From the NCBI RefSeq assembly GCF_000717475.1, contig NZ_JPIK01000018.1:62001-126000 (forward strand): a stretch of DNA of 64,000 nucleotides, written 5' to 3'. The notes beneath the pieces were generated by a model, which saw nothing but the letters and a program-made list of their open reading frames with translations, had not been told where the DNA came from and did no database searches. Origin of the DNA: Desulfonatronum thiodismutans. GTDB lineage: Bacteria; Desulfobacterota; Desulfovibrionia; Desulfovibrionales; Desulfonatronaceae. The translations under genes and the position numbers were made by a program. Positions 54,429 to 62,882 of the stretch are shown here, piece by piece. How positions within the stretch are numbered: position 1 is the first letter of the stretch; the number at the start of each line of letters is the position of its first letter.

Positions 54429-56330
54429 ATGGCGATCATCATGGGCACCGCGGGCCACATCGATCACGGCAAGACCAGTCTGGTCAAGGCCCTGACCGGT
54501 ATCGACTGCGACCGACTACAAGAGGAGAAAAAGCGCGGCATTACCATCGAACTGGGCTTCGCGTTTCTGGATCTGCCCGGCGACGTCCGGCTGGGCGTGG
54601 TGGACGTGCCCGGACACGAACGGTTCGTGAAGAACATGGTGGCTGGGGCCGCGGGGATCGACTTCGTGTTGTTGGTGATCGCCGCGGACGAGGGCGTAAT
54701 GCCTCAGACCCGTGAACACCTGGAAATCTGTACGCTGCTGGGCATCCGGCGCGGGCTGGTGGCCCTGACCAAGGTGGACATGGTGGAGGAGGAGTGGCTG
54801 GAGCTGGTCCAGGAGGACGTGCGCGCTTTTTTGGAGCCTACGTTTCTGGCCGAATCCCCGATGATGCCGGTTTCCGCGCACAAGGGGATCGGGCTTGACG
54901 AATTGCGGCTGGAAATCGGCGGACTGGCCGGAGAGTTTCACCGGGAGCCCCGCTCGGATGTGTTCCGGCTGCCCGTGGACCGGATCTTCACCATGCGCGG
55001 GCACGGCACCGTGGCCACGGGAACCCTGATTTCCGGGGCGCTCAAGGTGGGCGACGATCTGGAAATCGCGCCCAAGGGCCTGAAAAGCAAGACCCGGGGC
55101 TTGCAGGTCCACGGCGACTCTCAGGAGCGGGCCGAGGTGGGGCAGCGTACGGCGGTGAACCTGCACGGCCTGGAGGTGGAAGACCTGGAGCGAGGCATGG
55201 TCCTGACGCATCCCGGCACCCTGTTTCCCAGCACCACCTGGGACCTGGAGCTGACCTGCCTGCCTTCCACGCCCAAGGCTCTGAAACACCGCACTCAGAT
55301 TCACTTTCACCACGGCACCCGGGAAATTCTGGCCAGGGTCTATTTTCTGGACCGGGACAAATTGGAACCGGGCCAGACGGCCATGACCCAGGTCCGATTC
55401 GATGAGCCCATGGTCGGGATGTACGGAGACCGCTGCGTGCTGCGTTCGTTCTCGCCGCTGCGCACCGTGGCCGGCGGCAAGCTGGTCAATCCTCTGGGCC
55501 GCAAGGTCAAGCGCCATTCGGCGACCGTTGGTCGGCTGGGAGAACTGGCCGGGGCCCAGGGAGATCAGCGCATCCTGCTTCAGCTCGAACTGGCTGGATT
55601 GTCCGGATTGACCTTCGGACAGTTGCGGGCCTTGACCTGCTTGGAAACCAAGGAATTGGAGAAGCAGCTCCAACTCTTGGGCGGCAGGCAGGAGGCCTTT
55701 CTGTTCGAACGGGAAGACCGGACGTATGTCCATGGTCGGCTGACCCAGGAACTCTGCGCGGGCATCGTGGAGCACGTCGGGGAGTTTCACCGCAAGGAAC
55801 CCATGAAGCAGGGCGTTTCCCGCGGGGCACTGGCCTCGGGCTGGGGGCGGAAACTGCATCCCAAGCTGTTTCATTTCGTCCTGGAGCGGACATTGAAGCA
55901 GGGCACCCTGGCCGCGGACGGCGACCTGTTCCGCCTCCCCGAGCACAAGGTTTCCCTGGCCTCGGACCAGGCCAAACTGCGCGAGACGATCCTCCAAGCC
56001 TACGACCAGGGCGGCCTGACCCCGCCCAACGTCAAGGACGTCCTGGGTCCCCTGAACCTGGAGATGAAGGAGGCAGCTCCGGTCTTCCGCCTGCTTCAGG
56101 AACAGGGCGAGCTGGTCAAGGTCAAGGAGGAGATGTTTTTTACCTCACAGGCCCTGGAGCGGATCAGGGAGATGGTCAGGGGCTTTTTCCGGGACAACCC
56201 GGAAATGGAACCCTCGGATTTTCGAACCGTCACCGGCCTGTCCCGCAAATTCGCCATCCCGCTGTTGGAGTATCTGGACAAGGAAAAGATGACCGTGCGG
56301 GTAGGGGACAAGCGGCGGCTCCGGTCCTAG
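54429..56330 (+). CDS. selB: Selenocysteine-specific translation elongation factor SelB
   Basis: 633 residues. EF-Tu-like GTPase domain: [17 protein letters not shown], then [15 protein letters not shown] and [12 protein letters not shown], and [10 protein letters not shown]. Domains 2-3 follow ([19 protein letters not shown]). The C-terminal winged-helix domains about 380-633 bind the SECIS hairpin ([19 protein letters not shown]). It delivers Sec-tRNA to UGA codons, so the organism makes selenoproteins. selA and selC are not in the window. GGAGG precedes the start. Confidence 0.97.
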   Translation: MAIIMGTAGHIDHGKTSLVKALTGIDCDRLQEEKKRGITIELGFAFLDLPGDVRLGVVDVPGHERFVKNMVAGAAGIDFVLLVIAADEGVMPQTREHLEICTLLGIRRGLVALTKVDMVEEEWLELVQEDVRAFLEPTFLAESPMMPVSAHKGIGLDELRLEIGGLAGEFHREPRSDVFRLPVDRIFTMRGHGTVATGTLISGALKVGDDLEIAPKGLKSKTRGLQVHGDSQERAEVGQRTAVNLHGLEVEDLERGMVLTHPGTLFPSTTWDLELTCLPSTPKALKHRTQIHFHHGTREILARVYFLDRDKLEPGQTAMTQVRFDEPMVGMYGDRCVLRSFSPLRTVAGGKLVNPLGRKVKRHSATVGRLGELAGAQGDQRILLQLELAGLSGLTFGQLRALTCLETKELEKQLQLLGGRQEAFLFEREDRTYVHGRLTQELCAGIVEHVGEFHRKEPMKQGVSRGALASGWGRKLHPKLFHFVLERTLKQGTLAADGDLFRLPEHKVSLASDQAKLRETILQAYDQGGLTPPNVKDVLGPLNLEMKEAAPVFRLLQEQGELVKVKEEMFFTSQALERIREMVRGFFRDNPEMEPSDFRTVTGLSRKFAIPLLEYLDKEKMTVRVGDKRRLRS

Positions 56331-56454
56331 CGGGCTGTTGAAAAATTTCCGCTGGCTGCGTTGCGGCAAAAAGTTCAAACCCTCACGTATGACAAATACG
56401 CTTCGGTTTTGAACTTTTTTTGCGCCTTGCCATCGTGGTTTTTGAACAGCCCGC
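56331..56454. repeat. Long palindromic element (MITE-like) after selB
   Basis: About 124 bases starting at the base after the selB stop. Outer arms CGGGCTGTTGAAAAA and TTTTTGAACAGCCCG pair with one mismatch; inner GTTCAAAAC-like segments also pair (AAAAAGTTCAAACC at about 56370 against GGTTTTGAACTTTTTT at about 56405). It looks like a non-autonomous element or large hairpin of a dispersed family. It has no coding capacity. Confidence 0.75.
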
Positions 56455-56503
56455 GGAGTCGGAGCTGCCCCCACGCATTCTTCAGTTCACGCGTTAGCGA
56501 AGC

Positions 56504-57061
56504 CTACTGCACTCCGCCGTCACCGGTCCGCTCATCTTCACTGACCGCCTTGGCCAGGTAGGTCCGGGTGTGGGCCATGGTGTTGGCGAAGAGCTTGGCG
56601 CCGGCCAGCACGGCGAAGGGATCGTCCTCGCGGCCGCAGCACCGCGCGAAGGCCGGACCGATGGCCTGGGTCGGATCGGCGTCGCCGGTCAGTGCGGTCA
56701 TGGCCTGGACATAGGTGTTCAGCCGGGCCTTGATCGCCTCGAAATACTCGATGTCCTTGCCGATGAGCAGGGACGTGGTCTGGGACAGGTTTTCGGCGAA
56801 TTCCCGGACTGCCCGCCAGTACGGCTCCAAAATCTCGTCCTTGAGCGGGTCCTCCTGTAAAAAATAGGAGATGCCCCAACCGATGCTCACGATCTTGAGC
56901 AGTTGCAGTTCATATTCCGCCGTGTTCGGGTCCACGGCTCCGTCTTTGGGCAGCCCCTGCACCAGCCATTTGATGTCCTCGCGCTCCAGGGCGAATTCGC
57001 ACAGCCGTTGAACATGGCCCTGGGGGCCGCCGGTATCGTGTTGGTCGGTGTTGGTCTCCAT
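56504..57061 (-). CDS. Hypothetical protein downstream of a sigma-54 activator
   Basis: 185 residues from ATG 57061, with AAAGGAG upstream. Mostly helical (YELQLLKIVSIGWGISYFLQ, FAENLSQTTSLLIGKDIEYF), with a Cys pair in FARCCGRED. No family recognised. It follows the sigma-54 activator by 38 bases on the same strand and may be part of its unit. Confidence 0.6.
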   Translation of the reverse strand: METNTDQHDTGGPQGHVQRLCEFALEREDIKWLVQGLPKDGAVDPNTAEYELQLLKIVSIGWGISYFLQEDPLKDEILEPYWRAVREFAENLSQTTSLLIGKDIEYFEAIKARLNTYVQAMTALTGDADPTQAIGPAFARCCGREDDPFAVLAGAKLFANTMAHTRTYLAKAVSEDERTGDGGVQ

Positions 57062-57099
57062 GTTACGTTCTCCTTTGAGTGATTTCTTTTCCAAGCGCG

Positions 57100-58719
57100 T
57101 TACCGTTTCCCTCTGCTCCAATCAATCCCCAACTTGCGCATTCGGTGCTGGAGCGTGGAGCGGGGCAGGCCGAGCAGGGCCGCCGCGCCTTTGGGGCCGG
57201 AGACTACGCCGCGGGTTTGGCGCAGGGTTTCGAGGATATGTCGGCGCTCCAGGTCCTCCAGTCGTGCGGGACTGTCCGGCCCGGAGCTGGGGGGCTCCGG
57301 CGCCGTCCGGGGCGAATCGTTTCCCGAAGCGGCTTCCCTGGTGGCGGGTTGGAGGCTTTCCAGCTTTTGAATGTCGTCACCCTCTTTGTTCAGGACCTCG
57401 CGGATATCCTCGGTGGTCAGTTCCCCAGAAATACAGTTCCGGAGCAGGATCTTGCTCAGAACGTTGCGCAGTTCGCGGATATTGCCCGGCCAGTGGTGCT
57501 CCAGCAGGCAATTCTTCATCTCCATGGTCATGCCCGGCTTGGGCAGGCCGTGCTGGGCGCAAAGCTGGTTGATGAAGAACCCGGCCAGCACCGGGATGTC
57601 CTCCGGGCGTTCACGCAATGGAGGAAGCTCCAGCGTGCATGCTGAGAGCCGATAATAGAAGTCGCGGCGCAATTTGCCCTGGGTCATGCTCTGCTGGACG
57701 TCCACGTTGGTCGCGGTCACCAGGCGGGCGTCCACGGACAGGGACGCACTTTCACCGACCCGTTCGAAACACTGCTCATCCAGAACATGCAGAAGCTTGC
57801 TCTGCATCTCCTGGCTCAATTCCGCTATTTCATCCAAAAACAGGGTCCCGTCGTGGGCCAGTTCGATCCTGCCGATCCGCTTGGTGGACGCTCCGGTGAA
57901 CGCGCCCTTGGCATGCCCGAAAATCTCGCTTTCAAACAGGCTCGTGGACAAGGCCGGGCAGTTGACCCGGACGAAATTCTGCTTGGCGCGCTTGCCGACT
58001 GTATGGATGTACCGGGCCAGGTGGGTTTTCCCGGTTCCGGTTTCACCCAGTAACAATACCGGGATGTCCAGTTGGGCAACCTTGTTCACCATGGCCATGA
58101 AGCGCCGCATCTTTGGACTCTCGAAAATGAAGGTCTCGTTAGCTTCGGGAAGCGGACAGGACAAGTGCAGGGGGCTTGGCGTTCCTCCCTGTTCCAGGTG
58201 TTCCAAAGCCAGCAGGGCTCCCAGGCAGACGGCCACATACGGGCTGAGTTCCAGAAACAACTCCATGATTCCGTAAAGATTGTCCGGCTTGCGCACAAAC
58301 GAGCAGTGCAGGGTGCCGACAATCTCGTCGTTGAGGATCAAGGGAAAAGCCATGGTTGTGCTCAGCCCGGCTTCGGCCATGGGATGGAGCACGGATTCGG
58401 CGAAATGCTGGGCAATGTCCGTGATCACCACCGGCTTGCGCGTGGCGATCACGTGCCCGGCCACGGTGTTCTGCTCAGCCTTGCGCACGGGAGACAGGGA
58501 ATTGACCATCGTCCCCTCGGCCGCGGAAAAATAGCTGAGCATTTCACTGTTGGGGTCGTAAAGATTGATGCACAGTCGGTCGAAGTTGAACTGCTGTTGG
58601 AGCAGGCGCGAAAGGGATTGGAAAAAGGTCGATCGGGAGGTGGCCCTGGCGAGTTCCATGACCAATTCCTTGCTCAAGACGTGGGAAACGACGAGACGCT
58701 GGGTTTTGCTTTTCTGCAT
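57100..58719 (-). CDS. GAF-type sigma-54-dependent activator of the TRAP/AOR locus
   Basis: 539 residues from ATG 58719 (AGAGG); an upstream in-frame ATG lacks a site. GAF domain at about 30-190 (TVAGHVIATRKPVVITDIAQ). AAA+ core with GETGTGKTHLARYIH, GAFTGA in FGHAKGAFTGAST and FLDEIAELSQ. C-terminal Fis helix-turn-helix (AALLGLPRSTLQHRMRKLG). It is divergent from the dehydrogenase/TRAP/AOR operon, with a -24/-12 promoter between them, so it probably activates that operon in response to a small molecule. Confidence 0.93.
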   Translation of the reverse strand: MQKSKTQRLVVSHVLSKELVMELARATSRSTFFQSLSRLLQQQFNFDRLCINLYDPNSEMLSYFSAAEGTMVNSLSPVRKAEQNTVAGHVIATRKPVVITDIAQHFAESVLHPMAEAGLSTTMAFPLILNDEIVGTLHCSFVRKPDNLYGIMELFLELSPYVAVCLGALLALEHLEQGGTPSPLHLSCPLPEANETFIFESPKMRRFMAMVNKVAQLDIPVLLLGETGTGKTHLARYIHTVGKRAKQNFVRVNCPALSTSLFESEIFGHAKGAFTGASTKRIGRIELAHDGTLFLDEIAELSQEMQSKLLHVLDEQCFERVGESASLSVDARLVTATNVDVQQSMTQGKLRRDFYYRLSACTLELPPLRERPEDIPVLAGFFINQLCAQHGLPKPGMTMEMKNCLLEHHWPGNIRELRNVLSKILLRNCISGELTTEDIREVLNKEGDDIQKLESLQPATREAASGNDSPRTAPEPPSSGPDSPARLEDLERRHILETLRQTRGVVSGPKGAAALLGLPRSTLQHRMRKLGIDWSRGKR

Positions 58720-58894
58720 GCTGCCTCTTTTTGCTGCATGGTGGAGGATTTTTCTGGATGGGTGCCCGATTATACCCGTAAATGGGCTTTCTCGTCTATA
58801 TGTGGGCACGAAAAAAGACGAAATTGTTGCGAATGCAAATATTTTTATTTTTTATATCATAATGTTACTTGAAATGTTACAAAAAGGTTCAGCT

Positions 58895-58910
58895 TGGAAT
58901 GGTCTTTGCT
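58895..58910 (+). promoter_or_regulatory. Sigma-54 (-24/-12) promoter of the dehydrogenase/TRAP/AOR operon
   Basis: TGGAATGGTCTTTGCT matches the TGGCACG-N4-TTGCW consensus with exactly 10 bases between GG and GC. It lies about 94 bases before the dehydrogenase start and downstream of a direct repeat ATGTTAC (58862-58868 and 58874-58880) that could be an activator site. Confidence 0.7.
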
Positions 58911-59003
58911 GTAATGGTTTCGTGAATGCATGTGGCGTGGACGCCCGGAGTCCAGTGCGCTTATCACGGAAATAAACCATTTCATCCGACAAAGGAGAGT
59001 ATC

Positions 59004-59864
59004 ATGCAGATTGGATTCATCGGTGCCGGCCTCATGGGAGGCCCCTTGGCCAGGAACCTGATTCGCGCCGGGAAGGACGTTCTGGTGTACGACCTGAGCG
59101 CCGAGGCCATTCAACGGACCCTGGACGCGGGGACAAGCGGCAAGGCCGCCACGGATATCTCGAACTTGAGCGGTTGCGACGTGGTTTTCTCCAGTCTGCC
59201 CCTGCCCCAACACGTTACGGGCGTGATGCTCGGAGACGGCGGCCTGTACGCCAAGATGAAAAAAGGGGCCACGCACATTGAGCTGTCCACCATAGATCCC
59301 GGCACATCCAACGAGTTGAAGGCCGCGGCTGAGAAGCACGGCCTGGGCTACCTCCAGTGCACTCTGGGCAAGACCCCTGCCCATGCTGAAAAGGCCGAGG
59401 AGCCCATGTTTATCGGCGGAGACAAGGCCTTGGTGGACAAACTCGGCGACATTTTCAAGATCATCGGCATTCCCAACTACGTGGGCTCCGTTGACGCGGC
59501 CTGCGCCGTGAAGCTGATTTCCAACATGATCGGGATGACCAATCTGGCCGTCTTGGCCGAAGGCATCCGGGTCGGGGACAAGGCCGGGCTGGATCGCAAG
59601 CTGCTGCTGGAACTGCTCACGGACACCGGGGCGCGCAGCTTTCAGATGGATGTTCGCGGCCCGTGGATCGCCAACGACGACTATGCGCCGCGCTTCGGCC
59701 TGGATCTGGCCCTGAAGGACGTTCGTCTCGGCCTGGAAATGGCCCGAGTCTGGGGTCAGGATTTGAAAGCCATGGAAGCGGCCCTGGAGTACTACAAGCA
59801 GGCCAGCGCCGAGGGATTCGGCAAAGAGGACTGCAATGCGGTGATCAAGGCCGTCGGCAAGTAG
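59004..59864 (+). CDS. Beta-hydroxyacid dehydrogenase (3-hydroxyisobutyrate dehydrogenase family)
   Basis: 286 residues from ATG 59004 (AAAGGAG). Rossmann motif GFIGAGLMGGPLARNL, substrate loop STIDPGTSNEL, and the catalytic Lys region CAVKLISNMIGM. These NAD(P)-dependent enzymes oxidise or reduce beta-hydroxyacids or small semialdehydes, for example 3-hydroxyisobutyrate, tartronate semialdehyde or sulfolactaldehyde. It is first in an operon with a TRAP transporter and an aldehyde oxidoreductase. The substrate cannot be fixed from sequence. Confidence 0.92.
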   Translation: MQIGFIGAGLMGGPLARNLIRAGKDVLVYDLSAEAIQRTLDAGTSGKAATDISNLSGCDVVFSSLPLPQHVTGVMLGDGGLYAKMKKGATHIELSTIDPGTSNELKAAAEKHGLGYLQCTLGKTPAHAEKAEEPMFIGGDKALVDKLGDIFKIIGIPNYVGSVDAACAVKLISNMIGMTNLAVLAEGIRVGDKAGLDRKLLLELLTDTGARSFQMDVRGPWIANDDYAPRFGLDLALKDVRLGLEMARVWGQDLKAMEAALEYYKQASAEGFGKEDCNAVIKAVGK

Positions 59865-59968
59865 GGACCTGCCCCGCCTGTCTCGTGCTGACAATGGCGA
59901 AATCCCGGATCGGCGCGTGCCGGTCCGGTGGAAAGGCATAGCAACCCCCCAACCGAAGGAGAGACGGA

Positions 59969-60967
59969 ATGAAACGAGTGCTTCTGACCATCGTGTCCCT
60001 GGCCCTGTTGTTTGGCGCATTCCCGGCGTCAGCGGCCGACTACCCCAGCATGACCATCCGGGCGGCCACGGCCAACCCTGACGGCAGCCTGCACGTGACG
60101 GCCATCAACAAATTCAAGGAGATCGTGGAGGCCGAGTCCGACGGCAAGATCAAGGTCCAGACCTTTTACGGCGGCTCCATGGGCGACGAGCAGGCCAATG
60201 TCCGCCAGCTGCGGACCCAGGAAATCCACCTGGCCGTTCTGGCCGTGGGCAATCTGACCCCTTTCGCCCCTCAGGCCAACATCTACTACCTGCCCTACAT
60301 GTTCCCGGGCATCGACACGGCCTACACCCTGCTCAGCGACGAGCCCTTCAACGCCAAGATGGCCGACAAGATCGCCCAGCAGAGCGGCACCCGGCCCTTG
60401 TCCTGGCTGATCGGCGGATATCGCCACCTGACCAATTCCGTGCGCCCGGTGACCACCATCGGGGATCTCCAGGGCTTGAAAATTCGGACTCCCCCGGTGG
60501 AAATCCAAATGGAGAGCTTCCGCTCCTGGGGCGTGGAACCGCATCCCCTGGCCTGGACCGAAACCTTCAACGCCCTGCAGCAGGGAGTCATCGACGGCCA
60601 GGAAAACCCTCACGCCGTGAACCGGGACCAGAAGTTCTGGGAAGTCCAGAAATACATCACCCAGCTGCACTATCTGCTCTGGGTCGGCCCGATGCTGGTC
60701 AGCGAGGCCTGGTTTCAGGGTTTGGATCAGCCCGTGAAAGACCTGATCACCAAGGCTGCCGCTGATGCCGCCCGATATGAGTGGGAATGGGCCGCGGAGC
60801 AGGATCAACTCGCTCTGCAGGCGTGCCTGGACAACGGCATGGAACTCCATGAGCTGGAAGACGAGGACGTCTGGATGGAGCGAGCCCGCGGCCTGTGGCC
60901 CAGATTCCACGAGCAGGTGGGCGGCGAGGAAGTGATCAACGAGGCCCTGGCGGTCATGGCCGACTAA
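59969..60967 (+). CDS. dctP: TRAP transporter substrate-binding protein
   Basis: 332 residues. Signal peptide 1-22 (LALLFGAFPASAAD). DctP fold: SMTIRAATANPDGSLHVTAI, then the conserved Arg region LQGLKIRTPPVEIQMESFRS and QQGVIDGQENPHAVN. It captures a carboxylate or similar organic acid in the periplasm for DctQ/DctM. GAAGGAGAG precedes the start. The substrate is unknown; the hydroxyacid dehydrogenase next door suggests a hydroxy acid. Confidence 0.95.
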   Translation: MKRVLLTIVSLALLFGAFPASAADYPSMTIRAATANPDGSLHVTAINKFKEIVEAESDGKIKVQTFYGGSMGDEQANVRQLRTQEIHLAVLAVGNLTPFAPQANIYYLPYMFPGIDTAYTLLSDEPFNAKMADKIAQQSGTRPLSWLIGGYRHLTNSVRPVTTIGDLQGLKIRTPPVEIQMESFRSWGVEPHPLAWTETFNALQQGVIDGQENPHAVNRDQKFWEVQKYITQLHYLLWVGPMLVSEAWFQGLDQPVKDLITKAAADAARYEWEWAAEQDQLALQACLDNGMELHELEDEDVWMERARGLWPRFHEQVGGEEVINEALAVMAD

Positions 60968-60998
60968 TCAAAATCGTCGAACAAGGAGGCAGGCGACC

Positions 60999-61505
60999 AT
61001 GTTTTTGAAAAGTCTACGTTACGTCTATGACAATTTCGAGGAAGTATTCTGCGCCCTGAGCGTGGGGACCATGGTCGCCTGTCTGATGATCCAGGTCGGG
61101 GTGCGCTGGGCCACCGGGTCCGGCATGGCCTGGACCGAAGAGCTGAGCCGGTATTCCTTTCTGTGGACGGTGTTCGTGGGCGCGGCCCTGGTGGCCAAGC
61201 ACGGAACCCACGTTCGGATCACGGCCCAGTACCTGCTCATGCCCCTGAAAGTCCGCTTGGCGTTTCGGATGTTCACGGATCTGCTCTGGGTCTGTTTCAA
61301 CCTTTATATCGCCTGGTTGAGCTGGAACGTGATCCAGAGCAATTTGCTGTTTCCGGAACTCTCGCCGGTCCTGGGCATTGTCCGGGCCTACGTGGAAATG
61401 ATCATTCCCTTCGGCTTCGCCTTGATGAGTTGGCGGATCATTGAAGGCTACATAACGCATTGGCGGCGGGGGACGCTCCTGTCGCTGGTGGAACAGGTTC
61501 AATAG
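60999..61505 (+). CDS. dctQ: TRAP transporter small membrane subunit
   Basis: 168 residues, four membrane segments. The DctQ signature MAWTEELSRYSFLWTVFVGAA is followed by HVRITAQYLLMPL. It lies 31 bases after dctP and 18 bases before dctM, with GGAGG upstream. Confidence 0.94.
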   Translation: MFLKSLRYVYDNFEEVFCALSVGTMVACLMIQVGVRWATGSGMAWTEELSRYSFLWTVFVGAALVAKHGTHVRITAQYLLMPLKVRLAFRMFTDLLWVCFNLYIAWLSWNVIQSNLLFPELSPVLGIVRAYVEMIIPFGFALMSWRIIEGYITHWRRGTLLSLVEQVQ

Positions 61506-61523
61506 GATCAAGGAGGAAACGAC

Positions 61524-62834
61524 ATGGAAATCAGTGTCTTGGCAATGGTCCTCCTGTCCCTGGGAGCCATGTTCCTGTTGGGCATGCCCGTGTTCATGAG
61601 CCTGGCCGTGGCTTCAGCCGTGGCCCTGATCTACGGGGGGTATCTGCCCATGTCCGTAATCCACAACTCCATTTTTGACGGCCTGAATATTTTTCCTCTG
61701 CTGGCCATTCCCTGCTTCGTGATCGCCGGAACCCTGATGGAGTACGGCAACATCACCAAGCAGATCGTGGACGTGGTCAAGCAGTTGGTGGGCCGGATGC
61801 ACGGCGGCCTGGGCGTGACCACCATTCTGGCCTGCACCTTTTTCGCGGCCATTTCCGGGTCCGGCCCGGGTACGGTGGCCGCAGTGGGCACTATCCTGGT
61901 TCCAGCGATGATCCGGAGCGGCTACAGCAAGGATTACGCCGCGTCCGTGGCCTCATCGGGCGGAACCATCGGATTGCTGATCCCGCCCAGCAACCCGATG
62001 ATCATCTACGCCATCCTGGGCAACGTCTCGGTCACGGCCATGTTCACCGCCGGGTTTCTGCCCGGATTCATCGTCGGCTTTTCCATGTGCATGACCGCGT
62101 GGCTGGTGGCCCGGAAAAACGGGTTTGGCCGGTCCGAAGAGGTCGCGCCATTTCATCTCGGCACCTTCTTGCGCACCTGCGTAAAAAGCTTTTTCTCGCT
62201 GATCACGCCGATAATCATCCTGGGTTCCATCTACACCGGGCTGGCCACTCCCGTGGAAGCCTCGGTCCTGGCCATTGCCTGGGCCCTGTTCGTCGGGTTT
62301 GTGATCAATCGCGCCCTGACATTCTCCGCGGTTTACAAATCACTGCTGGAAGGCTCCCTGATCTGCGGCGCGGTGCTGCTCATCGTGGGCACCTCCACCC
62401 TGTTCGGTCGCATTCTGACCTTCGAAGAGGCGCCGCAGCGTCTTGCCGCATTGGTCCTGGGGGTTTCCGAGGATCCGTTCATGGTTCTGATGATGATCGT
62501 CGGCGTGCTGGTCATTCTGGGCATGTTCATGGAAACGCTGTCCACGATCATTATCCTCGTGCCGGTGCTCATGCCCATGATCCACATGCTGGGCATTGAT
62601 CCGATTCACTTTGGAGTGGTCCTCGTGCTGACCAACCAAGTGGCCTTGTCCACGCCGCCGCTGGGGGTGAACCTCTTTGTGGCCTCGCGAATAGCCAATG
62701 TTTCGGTGGAGCGGATCGCGGTGGGGGTGCTGCCGTATCTGGTGGCTCTGTTCGCCTGCATCTTGTTGATTTCCTTTTTCCCGAAAATCTCCACCATCCT
62801 GCCCGAAATTTTCCTGGGGTACGTCGCCAGATAA
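61524..62834 (+). CDS. dctM: TRAP transporter large membrane subunit
   Basis: 436 residues, twelve predicted membrane segments. Family marks: LLAIPCFVIAGTLMEYGNI, ACTFFAAISGSGPGTVAAVG and GGTIGLLIPPSNPMIIYAI, and near the end LSTPPLGVNLFVAS. It moves the DctP-bound solute with sodium. The TRAP set is complete: dctP, dctQ and dctM in order. Confidence 0.96.
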   Translation: MEISVLAMVLLSLGAMFLLGMPVFMSLAVASAVALIYGGYLPMSVIHNSIFDGLNIFPLLAIPCFVIAGTLMEYGNITKQIVDVVKQLVGRMHGGLGVTTILACTFFAAISGSGPGTVAAVGTILVPAMIRSGYSKDYAASVASSGGTIGLLIPPSNPMIIYAILGNVSVTAMFTAGFLPGFIVGFSMCMTAWLVARKNGFGRSEEVAPFHLGTFLRTCVKSFFSLITPIIILGSIYTGLATPVEASVLAIAWALFVGFVINRALTFSAVYKSLLEGSLICGAVLLIVGTSTLFGRILTFEEAPQRLAALVLGVSEDPFMVLMMIVGVLVILGMFMETLSTIIILVPVLMPMIHMLGIDPIHFGVVLVLTNQVALSTPPLGVNLFVASRIANVSVERIAVGVLPYLVALFACILLISFFPKISTILPEIFLGYVAR

Positions 62835-62882
62835 CAGCAAGCAACGAACCCGGAACGAAAACAACACTCAAGGAGTCCGTAC

